64,000 bases of DNA from Oceanospirillum linum (lineage in GTDB: Bacteria; Pseudomonadota; Gammaproteobacteria; Pseudomonadales; Halomonadaceae). The notes beneath the pieces were generated by a model. That model saw only the letters and a list, made by a program, of their open reading frames with translations, was not told the DNA's origin and made no database searches. Below are positions 17,785 to 25,906 of the stretch, piece by piece. Both the position numbers and the translations under genes were made by a program. The DNA lies in the NCBI RefSeq assembly GCF_900182785.1, contig NZ_FXTS01000009.1, positions 66,795 to 130,794 of the forward strand, written 5' to 3'. The number at the start of each line of letters is the position of its first letter. The first letter of the stretch is position 1.

Positions 17785-18257
17785 AGCGATATCCAATGAC
17801 GGTCGATGGCGAAAAGCGTCTTCGGGCAGAACTGGACGATCTGAAATCTGTTCAACGCCCAAAAGTTATTGAAGCTATTGCTGAAGCCCGTGAACATGGC
17901 GACTTGAAAGAGAATGCTGAGTATCATGCCGCCCGTGAACAGCAAGGTTTTATTGAAGGTCGTATCCAGGAGCTGGAAGGCAAGCTGTCTACTGCTCAGG
18001 TTATTGATATTTCGACAATACCTAAAAGCGGTAAGGTAATTTTTGGCACTACGACAGATCTCTATAATCTGGATACTGAAGAAGAAGTGCGTTACCAGAT
18101 TGTTGGTGATGATGAGGCGGATATTAAAGCCGGTAAAATTTCGGTGAACTCGCCCATTGCACGCGCTCTTATTGGCAAGGAAGAAGGTGATGTCGTCGTC
18201 GTCGTGACGCCGGGTGGTGAAGTGGAGTACGAAATTTCAGAAGTGCACCACATCTAA
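17781..18257 (+). CDS. greA: Transcription elongation factor GreA
   Basis: GreA enters the secondary channel of RNA polymerase and stimulates cleavage of backtracked RNA. The 158-residue protein has the N-terminal coiled coil with acidic tip (ARENGDLKEN-type segment, here AREHGDLKENAEYHAA) and the C-terminal globular domain closing with VTPGGEVEYEI. Its ATG overlaps the carB stop in ATGA, so translation is probably coupled. A clean terminator follows. Confidence 0.98.
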   Translation: MKRYPMTVDGEKRLRAELDDLKSVQRPKVIEAIAEAREHGDLKENAEYHAAREQQGFIEGRIQELEGKLSTAQVIDISTIPKSGKVIFGTTTDLYNLDTEEEVRYQIVGDDEADIKAGKISVNSPIARALIGKEEGDVVVVVTPGGEVEYEISEVHHI

Positions 18258-18258
18258 A

Positions 18259-18290
18259 AATAAGGGGGCAATTTGCCCCCTTATTCTATT
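18259..18290 (+). terminator. Terminator between greA and yhbY
   Basis: AATAAGGGGGCA pairs with TGCCCCCTTATT across a three-base loop, followed by a moderately T-rich stretch. The arms have A on one side and T on the other, so it can serve both converging genes. Confidence 0.8.
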
Positions 18291-18372
18291 TTCACCGTAG
18301 AGTGTCTGAGAGGTTACAGGGAGTACGGATTGCGTTCGTATCCTGTTAAGCTAAACGGTGACAGGTCTGTTG

Positions 18373-18696
18373 TTAGCGATTCAGGTAATGCTGATAACGT
18401 ACCAGATTGGATAACTTAGCATTCTGCTCTTTCGCTTTACGGAAGAGTATGGCCATTTTACCAATGGTTTGAACGAGTTCTGCGCCTGTTTCTTTACGGA
18501 TCTCTTCGATCAGAAGCACTTTACTTTCACGGTCTGCAACGCTGATCCGTACTTTGATGAGTTCATGATCGGTCAGTGCGCGATCAACTTCGGCCAATAA
18601 TGCCTCGCTCAGTCCGTTTTCTGAAACAATCACCACTGGATTGAGGTGGTGAGCAATAGAGCGGTACTGTTTTTTAACTGCAGATGTCAGGGACAT
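18373..18696 (-). CDS. yhbY: Ribosome assembly RNA-binding protein YhbY
   Basis: A 107-residue CRS1/YhbY (CRM) domain protein associated with 50S subunit assembly. The fold is recognisable from LTSAVKKQYRSIAHHLNPVVIVSENGL at the N-terminus, DHELIKVRI in the middle and the closing glycine-containing loop around VQTIGKMAILFR. A longer reading to 18744 adds 16 residues with no family match; the ATG at 18696 gives the usual length. It is divergent from rlmE, the same layout as in E. coli and Pseudomonas. Confidence 0.93.
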   Translation of the reverse strand: MSLTSAVKKQYRSIAHHLNPVVIVSENGLSEALLAEVDRALTDHELIKVRISVADRESKVLLIEEIRKETGAELVQTIGKMAILFRKAKEQNAKLSNLVRYQHYLNR

Positions 18697-18806
18697 AAAA
18701 CTTCCAGAGGTGCTTGCCTTGAATTTGGCTTGTGTAAAACCCACATTGTAGCTAAGTGCGGAGCGGATGGTAATCTCTGACAGAGGTTTGTTTACAGGAA
18801 ATTTTT

Positions 18807-19427
18807 GTGGCTAGATCAAAAACCAGCGCCGGTTGGCTGAAAGAACACTTTGATGACCGTTATGTGCAAAAATCCCGGGATGATGGCTATCGTTCCAGAG
18901 CCAGCTATAAGTTGCTGGAGCTGGATGAGAAAGACCGGCTTTTTCGATCTGGCATGACGGTTGTGGATCTTGGGGCGGCCCCTGGCGGCTGGTCACAGAT
19001 TGCCATTGAAAAAGTGGGTGAGTCGGGTGTGGTTATCGCCTCAGATATTCTTGAGATGGAGCCTATCGCTGATGTGACCTTTATTCAGGGGGATTTTACT
19101 GAAGATAAGGTTTACGACGAGATTATGGCGGCTATTGGAAACCGTCCGGTGGATATGGTTATTTCTGATATGGCACCCAATATGAGTGGTATGTCGGCAA
19201 TGGATCAGCCCCGTGCGATGTATCTGGTAGAGCTGGCGTTGGACTTAGCTTCCCGCACACTCAAAAAAGAAGGTACATTTCTGGCTAAGGTTTTCCAGGG
19301 GGAAGGCTTCGATGCTTACCTGAAAGACCTGAAAAGCCAGTTTAAAACAGTGATTACAAGAAAGCCGGATGCCTCAAGGGCAAGGTCCAGAGAAGTTTAT
19401 CTTCTTGCGAAAGGATTTAAAGGCTAA
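18807..19427 (+). CDS. rlmE: 23S rRNA 2'-O-methyltransferase RlmE (FtsJ/RrmJ)
   Basis: RlmE methylates U2552 in the A loop of 23S rRNA at a late stage of 50S assembly. The 206 residues show the SAM-binding motif VVDLGAAPGGWSQ and the catalytic tetrad Lys35, Asp121, Lys161 and Glu196, each offset by three from the E. coli numbering. The start is GTG at 18807, preceded by ACAGGAA; the next methionine would remove essential residues. ftsH follows after about 96 bases, the conserved heat-shock pair ftsJ-ftsH. Confidence 0.96.
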   Translation: MARSKTSAGWLKEHFDDRYVQKSRDDGYRSRASYKLLELDEKDRLFRSGMTVVDLGAAPGGWSQIAIEKVGESGVVIASDILEMEPIADVTFIQGDFTEDKVYDEIMAAIGNRPVDMVISDMAPNMSGMSAMDQPRAMYLVELALDLASRTLKKEGTFLAKVFQGEGFDAYLKDLKSQFKTVITRKPDASRARSREVYLLAKGFKG

Positions 19428-19523
19428 ACCCTGGTCGGATGGTTGAACCGATTGGAGTATAGTATTGTCTATTAAGGATCCTGAAATGCAGGCAATCAAA
19501 GCGATCAAACAGAGGGTGAGCCC

Positions 19524-21524
19524 TTGAACGATATGGCAAAAAATTTAATTCTGTGGTTGATTATCGCTGCAGTGTTATTAACAGTTTTTAATAATTTCAG
19601 TGTTGATTCGTCACCGCTGCGCATGAACTACACCGACTTCATTGAAGAGGTGCAACGTGATCAGGTGCGCAAAATTGTGGTGGACGGTTATGTGATTTCC
19701 GGCGAGCGTATTGACGGTAGTCGTTTTGAGACAATTCGTCCGGCGGTTCAGGATCCTAAATTAATGGATGACCTGATTCAGCATCAGGTGACGGTTGAAG
19801 GTCGTCAACCTGAACAGCAAAGTGTCTGGTCTCGTTTGCTGGTGGCCAGCTTTCCTATCCTGATTATTCTTGCGATCTTTTTCTTCTTCATGCGCCAGAT
19901 GCAGGGCGGTGGCGGTGGTGGCAAAGGCCCTATGAGCTTTGGCAAGTCCAAAGCACGCCTGCTGCCACAGGATCAGATCAAAACGACGTTTGCTGATGTC
20001 GCTGGTGTTGATGAAGCGAAAGAAGAAGTTAAAGAGTTAGTGGATTTCCTGCGTGATCCGGGCAAATTTCAGCGCCTGGGCGGTAAGATTCCCCGTGGTG
20101 TACTGATGGTTGGTCAGCCGGGTACCGGTAAGACTATGCTGGCAAAAGCGATTGCCGGTGAAGCCAAGGTGCCGTTCTTTACCATTTCCGGTTCAGACTT
20201 TGTTGAAATGTTTGTGGGTGTGGGTGCATCCCGTGTCCGCGATATGTTTGAACAAGCCAAGAAGCAGGCACCCTGTATCATCTTTATTGATGAGATCGAT
20301 GCGGTAGGTCGTCAGCGTGGTTCCGGTATGGGTGGTGGCCACGATGAGCGTGAGCAGACTCTGAACCAGTTGCTGGTTGAAATGGATGGTTTTGAAGGTA
20401 ACGAGGGTATTATCGTTATCGCTGCAACAAACCGCCCTGATGTTCTCGATGCAGCCCTTCTGCGTCCGGGGCGTTTTGATCGACAGGTAACCGTTGGCTT
20501 GCCAGATATTCGTGGCCGTGAGCAGATTCTGAAAGTGCATATGCGCAAAGTGCCGGTGGCCGATGATGTGGATCCGGCGATTATTGCCCGTGGTACACCT
20601 GGCTTCTCCGGTGCTGACTTGGCAAATCTGGTGAACGAGGCTGCGCTGTTTGCGGCCCGGAGTGATAGCCGTCTGGTACGCATGGCTGAGTTTGACCTGG
20701 CTAAAGACAAAATCATCATGGGTACTGAACGTAAGACTATGGTGATGTCGGATAAAGAGAAGCTGAATACGGCTTGCCATGAGGCGGGTCATGCGATTGT
20801 TGGTCGTTTGGTGCCGGAGCATGACCCTGTGTACAAGGTGAGTATTATTCCTCGCGGCCGTGCCCTGGGTGTCACCATGTTCCTGCCGGAAGAGGATCGC
20901 TACAGTCAAAGTCGTACCGGTCTGCTGAGTCAGATCTGTAGTCTCTATGGTGGCCGTATTGCTGAAGAGATGACACTGGGCTTTGACGGCGTCACAACCG
21001 GCGCTGCTAATGACATTAAGCGTGCTACAGAAATTGCCCATAGTATGGTGACAAAGTGGGGGCTTTCCCGTGAACTGGGCCCACTAATGTATGACGAAGA
21101 TGAGTCTCATCAGTTTCTGGGCGGTGGCGGTGGCGGCGGAGCAGGTAAGTTCTCCTCAGCCGAGATCTCCAGCAAGCTGGATAAAGAAGTGCGCAGTGTG
21201 ATCGATCAGTGCTATGAACGGGCGATGCAAATCCTGACGGACAATCGTGATAAGCTGGATATGATGACGGATGCTTTAATGAAGTATGAAACCATTGATG
21301 CCAAGCAGATCGATGCGATTATGGAAGGTCGTGAACCGGATGCTCCTGAGGGCTGGACAGAAAAAGGCCACGCTGCTGCTGAGTCAAAACAAGATGCAGA
21401 AGAGGCATCAAATGTTGCCCCAATCAGACCTGAAGCAGAGGCTGAGAAGCCAGCCGAGGATCTCGCTGAAAAGGGAAAACCTGAATCAGATTCTGATAGC
21501 GAGAAGCCTAAAGATCAGGAGTAA
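19524..21524 (+). CDS. ftsH: ATP-dependent zinc metalloprotease FtsH
   Basis: FtsH is the membrane-bound AAA protease that degrades sigma-32, LpxC and damaged membrane proteins. The 666 residues comprise TM1 (about 7-27), a periplasmic domain, TM2 (about 108-126), the AAA domain with Walker A GQPGTGKT and IFIDEIDAVG, and the zinc site HEAGH. TTG at 19524 is preceded by GAGGGTGAG and preferred; an ATG at 19533 is the alternative. A run of seven glycines (residues 533-539) sits late in the protease domain, and the last 80 residues are an acidic Ala/Glu/Lys tail. Confidence 0.97.
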   Translation: MNDMAKNLILWLIIAAVLLTVFNNFSVDSSPLRMNYTDFIEEVQRDQVRKIVVDGYVISGERIDGSRFETIRPAVQDPKLMDDLIQHQVTVEGRQPEQQSVWSRLLVASFPILIILAIFFFFMRQMQGGGGGGKGPMSFGKSKARLLPQDQIKTTFADVAGVDEAKEEVKELVDFLRDPGKFQRLGGKIPRGVLMVGQPGTGKTMLAKAIAGEAKVPFFTISGSDFVEMFVGVGASRVRDMFEQAKKQAPCIIFIDEIDAVGRQRGSGMGGGHDEREQTLNQLLVEMDGFEGNEGIIVIAATNRPDVLDAALLRPGRFDRQVTVGLPDIRGREQILKVHMRKVPVADDVDPAIIARGTPGFSGADLANLVNEAALFAARSDSRLVRMAEFDLAKDKIIMGTERKTMVMSDKEKLNTACHEAGHAIVGRLVPEHDPVYKVSIIPRGRALGVTMFLPEEDRYSQSRTGLLSQICSLYGGRIAEEMTLGFDGVTTGAANDIKRATEIAHSMVTKWGLSRELGPLMYDEDESHQFLGGGGGGGAGKFSSAEISSKLDKEVRSVIDQCYERAMQILTDNRDKLDMMTDALMKYETIDAKQIDAIMEGREPDAPEGWTEKGHAAAESKQDAEEASNVAPIRPEAEAEKPAEDLAEKGKPESDSDSEKPKDQE

Positions 21525-21599
21525 TATCTGAGTTTCTAATTGCTTGCCTAAGCAGAAGGGCGTGATTTAAAGTGTTTGATTTTAAAGCGGGAAAGCTTG

Positions 21600-22451
21600 A
21601 TGTCGAACCTGAAATCGCGCCCTTTTTTATTTGGCCGTCATACACTGGATCTGACCCGGATTCAGGTGATGGGCATCCTCAATGTTACACCGGACTCATT
21701 CTCTGACGGTGGCCAGTATAACGGGCGTGATGCTGCGCTCCGTCACGCTGAAGCCATGATCAAGGCAGGAGCCACTCTTATCGATGTTGGGGGTGAGTCT
21801 ACGCGGCCTGGGGCGTTGGCTGTTTCTGAGCAGGAAGAGTTGGATCGTGTGATACCGGTTGTTGAGGCGCTGACAGAGGAACTCGATGCATTGGTTTCCG
21901 TCGACACCAGTACCGCCTCTGTTATTCGGGAATCAGCAAAGGCAGGTGCCAGCCTGATTAATGATGTGCGGGCATTGGAAAAAGAGGGTGCCCTGGAGGC
22001 CGCCGCAGCCAGTGGGCTGCCGGTTTGTCTGATGCATATGCAGGGACAGCCCCAGACGATGCAGGATGCTCCCTCCTATGCCGATCTGCTTCGGGAAGTA
22101 ACTGACTATCTGCAGAAGCGGGCTAATGCCTGTCTTGAGGCGGGCATTCCCCGGAACCGGATTATTCTTGATCCCGGTTATGGCTTTGGTAAAAGCGTTG
22201 AGCATAATTGCAGCCTGATTAAGCACTTAAAAGATATTCAGACGTTAGGCTACCCACTTCTGACCGGGACATCGAGAAAAAGCATGTTGGGCGCTATTAC
22301 AGGTAGAGAGATACCTGCAGAGCGTATTGCAGTCAGTGTCGCAAGTGCTCTGATCTGTGCGCAACAGGGTGCATGGATTTTGCGGGTGCATGACGTGGAA
22401 GAAACAATTGATGCACTGAAAGTTTATCAGGCAGTGCAGGGAGCAGAATAA
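21600..22451 (+). CDS. folP: Dihydropteroate synthase FolP
   Basis: FolP joins p-aminobenzoate to the pterin pyrophosphate in folate synthesis and is the sulfonamide target. The 283 residues contain the family signatures VMGILNVTPDSFSDGG near residue 24 and LIDVGGESTRPGA near residue 60, with DPGYGFGKS and GTSRKS further on. I chose ATG at 21600; an upstream start at 21576 adds eight unaligned residues. glmM starts three bases after its stop, so they form one unit. Confidence 0.96.
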   Translation: MSNLKSRPFLFGRHTLDLTRIQVMGILNVTPDSFSDGGQYNGRDAALRHAEAMIKAGATLIDVGGESTRPGALAVSEQEELDRVIPVVEALTEELDALVSVDTSTASVIRESAKAGASLINDVRALEKEGALEAAAASGLPVCLMHMQGQPQTMQDAPSYADLLREVTDYLQKRANACLEAGIPRNRIILDPGYGFGKSVEHNCSLIKHLKDIQTLGYPLLTGTSRKSMLGAITGREIPAERIAVSVASALICAQQGAWILRVHDVEETIDALKVYQAVQGAE

Positions 22452-22453
22452 TA

Positions 22454-23800
22454 ATGAGTCGAAAATATTTTGGCACCGATGGCATTCGTGGGCGTGTAGG
22501 TGAGGGCGTTGTGACCGCAGAGTTTATGCTGAAGCTGGGCTGGGCGGCGGGTAAGGTTTTTAATCAGAAAGGTTATAATAAAATTCTGATTGGTAAAGAT
22601 ACCCGTATATCCGGCTATATGTTTGAGTCCGCTCTGGAAGCTGGTCTTTCTGCTGCAGGGGTTGATGTCTACTTGTTAGGGCCGATGCCGACACCGGGAA
22701 TTGCCTACCTGACCCGAACATTTCATGCTCAGGCGGGCATTGTGATCAGCGCATCCCATAACCCGTTTGAAGATAACGGCATTAAGTTCTTTTCAGCTCA
22801 CGGGACTAAACTACCCGATGAGGTTGAGGCTGCCATTGAGGCGCAGCTTGATGAACCCATGGTGACTGTGAGCCCCGATAAGCTGGGTAAAGCGAAGCGG
22901 ATTGCTGATGCTGCGGGTCGATATATTGAGTTTTGTAAAAGCACGTTTCCGAATGACTACGATCTTAATGGTCTGAAGATCGTGCTGGATTGCGCTCATG
23001 GTGCGACATACCACATTGCGCCCTCGGTTTTTACGGAATTGGGTGCGGAGGTTATTGCCATTGGAGCTCAGCCTAACGGGTTGAATATAAACGAAGGCGT
23101 TGGCTCAACTTCACCGGCAGCACTGCAGGCCGCTGTGCTTGAGCACCAGGCAGACCTTGGTGTCGCGTTTGATGGTGATGGTGACCGGGTTGCTATGGTC
23201 GACCAGCAGGGTCGTCTTCTGGATGGTGATGACCTGTTATATATCATTGCGACGGATATGCAGCGGGAAGATATGCTCTGTGGAGGTGTTGTCGGCACCC
23301 TGATGAGTAATTACGGCCTTGAAAAAGCTTTTGCGGAGCTGAATATTCCTTTTACACGGGCTAAAGTCGGCGATCGCTATGTGATGGCTGAGTTAAAAGC
23401 AAACGACTGGCGTGTTGGTGGTGAGAACTCCGGCCATATTGTTTGTCAGCATGTGCAGACCACCGGAGATGGTATAGTGTCGGCTTTGCAGGTAATGGCC
23501 GCTGTTGCCCGTAGCGGAAAATCGCTCTCTGAACTACTTCGGCCGTTAAACAAGTTGCCTCAGGTGCTGATTAATGTTCGTCTTGGTCAGGCTTCTGCTG
23601 AGCGTGTGCAGAAAGCTGTAGCGGTTCAAGCTAAAATTGCAGAGGTAACACAGACTCTGGAAGGAAGAGGACGGCTTTTGCTGCGCCCGTCCGGTACCGA
23701 GCCGCTGATTCGGGTGATGACAGAAGGTGAAAACAGGGTCGAAGTAACAGCCCTTGCTGAGGGCCTGGCCGCAGTTATTGAACAAGAAGTCGCCATATAA
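22454..23800 (+). CDS. glmM: Phosphoglucosamine mutase GlmM
   Basis: GlmM converts glucosamine-6-phosphate to glucosamine-1-phosphate for UDP-GlcNAc, feeding peptidoglycan and LPS. The 448-residue protein has the start KYFGTDGIRGRVG, the phosphoserine loop ISASHNP with catalytic Ser101, the metal loop DGDGDR near residue 241 and the sugar-binding GGENSGH. The phosphate-binding RPSGTEPLIRVM lies at the C-terminus. It is coupled to folP as in E. coli. Confidence 0.98.
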   Translation: MSRKYFGTDGIRGRVGEGVVTAEFMLKLGWAAGKVFNQKGYNKILIGKDTRISGYMFESALEAGLSAAGVDVYLLGPMPTPGIAYLTRTFHAQAGIVISASHNPFEDNGIKFFSAHGTKLPDEVEAAIEAQLDEPMVTVSPDKLGKAKRIADAAGRYIEFCKSTFPNDYDLNGLKIVLDCAHGATYHIAPSVFTELGAEVIAIGAQPNGLNINEGVGSTSPAALQAAVLEHQADLGVAFDGDGDRVAMVDQQGRLLDGDDLLYIIATDMQREDMLCGGVVGTLMSNYGLEKAFAELNIPFTRAKVGDRYVMAELKANDWRVGGENSGHIVCQHVQTTGDGIVSALQVMAAVARSGKSLSELLRPLNKLPQVLINVRLGQASAERVQKAVAVQAKIAEVTQTLEGRGRLLLRPSGTEPLIRVMTEGENRVEVTALAEGLAAVIEQEVAI

Positions 23801-23868
23801 AGCGGCTTCACCTTGTCAGTCGGGTTGGCATGAAGTAATATTTTGCGCCCTGAAATACAGGAATTGAT

Positions 23869-24615
23869 ATGCGTAAGAAAATTGTCGCCGGTAACTGGAA
23901 GATGAATGGCTCTATGGAGCTGTTAAACACTCTGGTTCCTGCTCTGGCTGAAGAGGCCAAACAGTCGCAGGCTGAGATTCTGGTTTGTCCGCCAGCACTT
24001 TATTTAGGTGATGTGCAGCGGAAGGCGGGTGATCATCTTTTGGTCGGTGCTCAGAACTGCCATGAAGCCCAGTCCGGGGCTTTTACTGGTGAGATTGCCG
24101 CCGGCATGCTGGCAGAGATGCAGTTAAGCCATGTTCTGGTTGGTCACTCAGAGCGCCGGGCAATTTATGGCGAGACAGATCAATTGATTGCAGCAAAGAC
24201 TCAGGCGGCGATTGCCTCAGGCTTGGTTGCGGTTCTTTGCGTAGGTGAAACACTGGATGAGCGTGAGAGTGGCCGTACATTGGACGTTGTCCTTGGTCAG
24301 GTCAACGCTGTTGTGAGTCAGCTGGGTCTTGCTGACTGGTCTCGCCTGGTGATTGCCTATGAGCCTGTATGGGCCATTGGTACGGGAAAAACGGCAACAG
24401 CCGATCAGGCTCAGGACGTGCATAAGGCGATACGCAACGCCCTGGCTGATTATGGGCAGGATTATGCGGATGCCATGCGAATCCTGTACGGTGGTAGTGT
24501 TAAAGCTGCTAATGCAGAGGAGCTTTTTACCTGCCCTGATATTGATGGTGGCCTCGTTGGTGGTGCATCATTAAACGCAGACGAATTTATTTCAATTTGC
24601 CGTGCGGCAAATTAA
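23869..24615 (+). CDS. tpiA: Triosephosphate isomerase
   Basis: TpiA interconverts dihydroxyacetone phosphate and glyceraldehyde-3-phosphate. The 248 residues carry the active-site lysine in AGNWKMNG, the electrophilic histidine in VLVGHSERR, the catalytic glutamate in AYEPVWAIGTGKTA with the flexible loop, and the phosphate-binding YGGSV and GGLVGGASL. It lies between glmM and secG, the Pseudomonas-type position. Confidence 0.98.
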   Translation: MRKKIVAGNWKMNGSMELLNTLVPALAEEAKQSQAEILVCPPALYLGDVQRKAGDHLLVGAQNCHEAQSGAFTGEIAAGMLAEMQLSHVLVGHSERRAIYGETDQLIAAKTQAAIASGLVAVLCVGETLDERESGRTLDVVLGQVNAVVSQLGLADWSRLVIAYEPVWAIGTGKTATADQAQDVHKAIRNALADYGQDYADAMRILYGGSVKAANAEELFTCPDIDGGLVGGASLNADEFISICRAAN

Positions 24616-24630
24616 GCATAGGTTGATATA

Positions 24631-24996
24631 ATGGAAACCGTAATTCTGGCAGTACATGTAGTTTTGGCGATTGCTTTGGTTGGTCTGGTTATGATCCAGC
24701 AAGGCAAAGGCGCTGAGGCAGGAGCCTCTTTCGGAGGTGGCGCTTCACAAACCGTATTTGGAAGTACCGGAAGCACTAGCTTTTTAGGTCGGGTTACCGC
24801 TATAATTGCGACCCTGTTTTTCGTGACAAGCTTGGCTCTTGCCTTTTATGCAAGCCAGCAGGCGAAAAGCTCAAGCCAATCTGCTGATACCGGTATTGTA
24901 ACCGAGCAGGCTCAAAAAGAAGCAGTTGGCGGTCTTCCAGCTTTGGAAGATGATTCAGCGATACCTGCGGATAGTGATGTTCCTGCTGATCGCTAA
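24631..24996 (+). CDS. secG: Protein translocase subunit SecG
   Basis: SecG is a small subunit of the SecYEG channel that helps SecA-driven export. The 121 residues have two membrane helices (about 3-22 and 52-73) linked by the glycine-rich segment GAEAGASFGGGASQTVFGS, diagnostic of the family, and a polar acidic tail of about 45 residues. It starts 15 bases after tpiA and is followed by the tRNA-Leu gene, as in other gammaproteobacteria. Confidence 0.95.
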   Translation: METVILAVHVVLAIALVGLVMIQQGKGAEAGASFGGGASQTVFGSTGSTSFLGRVTAIIATLFFVTSLALAFYASQQAKSSSQSADTGIVTEQAQKEAVGGLPALEDDSAIPADSDVPADR

Positions 24997-25072
24997 TTAA
25001 TTGCAGGTTTTTGGTGTTGCGGTCAATGGCAACACCTTTGCAGAGTGCTTATTTGCTTTGCTTGTTTTATAT

Positions 25073-25159
25073 GCCGAAGTGGTGGAATTGGTAGACACGC
25101 CATCTTGAGGGGGTGGTGACCTTATGGTCGTGCGGGTTCAAGTCCCGCTTTCGGCACCA
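25073..25159 (+). tRNA. leuU: tRNA-Leu (anticodon GAG)
   Basis: Class II tRNA of 87 bases with GCCGAAG/TTTCGGC acceptor stem, discriminator A and encoded CCA. The anticodon stem CCATC/GGTGG holds the loop TTGAGGG, anticodon GAG reading CUC/CUU. A long variable arm (GACC...GGTC) is present. Position after secG matches leuU of E. coli. Confidence 0.97.
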
Positions 25160-25214
25160 ATTTAGCACAGCAGTCTGCCTGGACTGTGTTTATGACTTGT
25201 TTTCAAATAGTCGG

Positions 25215-25243
25215 TTGACTATTGGATGTATTGGTCATAGAAT
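25215..25243 (+). promoter_or_regulatory. Sigma-70 promoter for the initiator tRNA
   Basis: TTGACT at 25215-25220 and TAGAAT at 25238-25243 are 17 bases apart. The predicted start is about nine bases before the mature tRNA at 25259, so the initiator tRNA has its own promoter inside the 99-base spacer. Confidence 0.75.
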
Positions 25244-25258
25244 GTGCACCTTCATTGA

Positions 25259-25335
<77 letters not shown>

Positions 25336-25345
25336 ATTTTCTATA

Positions 25346-25376
25346 ACAAAAAGCCCCTTTTATAGGGGCTTTTTGT
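25346..25376 (+). terminator. Terminator after the initiator tRNA
   Basis: AAAAAGCCCC pairs with GGGGCTTTTT around a short AT loop. It separates the tRNA from rimP; some readthrough into the nusA operon is expected from the E. coli precedent. Confidence 0.85.
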
Positions 25377-25421
25377 TAGCTGCAAAAAAGTTCAGATTTC
25401 TTATTTTTTCAGGGTGATTAG

Positions 25422-25883
25422 ATGGCAAAGAAAGAGACTTTGCTGATCGATCTGGCCAAGCCAGTTGTCGAGGCGCTTGGACTTGAGTTCTGGGGTTTAG
25501 AATATAAGCCTCAAGGCAATCATTCTATGTTGCGGGTATTTATCGATGGGCCGGATGGCGTCACAGTGGATCACTGTGCAGAAGTCAGTCGCCAGCTCAG
25601 CGGTGTTCTGGATGTAGAAGACCCGATCAGTAGTGAATATACGCTGGAGGTATCCTCTCCGGGTATGGATCGTCCTCTGTTTACCCTGGATCAGTTTGCT
25701 CATTACAAAGGCTATAAAGTGGCCCTGAAACTGAACCTTGCGTATGAAGGAAGACGTAAATTTTCCGGCATTCTTAATGGCACCGAAGAAGACGAAGTGT
25801 TGGTGGTCGTTGATCAGGAAGAATACTGTTTTCCAATTGAAAATATTGAACAGGCCCGAATAGTGCCGCAGTTTGATAACTAA
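25422..25883 (+). CDS. rimP: Ribosome maturation factor RimP
   Basis: RimP assists 30S subunit maturation. The 153 residues show the two-domain fold: an N-terminal part with LEFWGLEYKPQGNHSMLRVFID and VDHCAEVSRQLSGVLDVEDPI, the highly conserved EVSSPGMDRPL, and a C-terminal SH3-like domain. It is the first protein gene of the rimP-nusA-infB-rbfA-truB-rpsO-pnp operon, with nusA 24 bases downstream. Confidence 0.97.
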   Translation: MAKKETLLIDLAKPVVEALGLEFWGLEYKPQGNHSMLRVFIDGPDGVTVDHCAEVSRQLSGVLDVEDPISSEYTLEVSSPGMDRPLFTLDQFAHYKGYKVALKLNLAYEGRRKFSGILNGTEEDEVLVVVDQEEYCFPIENIEQARIVPQFDN

Positions 25884-25906
25884 GGACTTTTTGTTGAGGC
25901 AATGGC

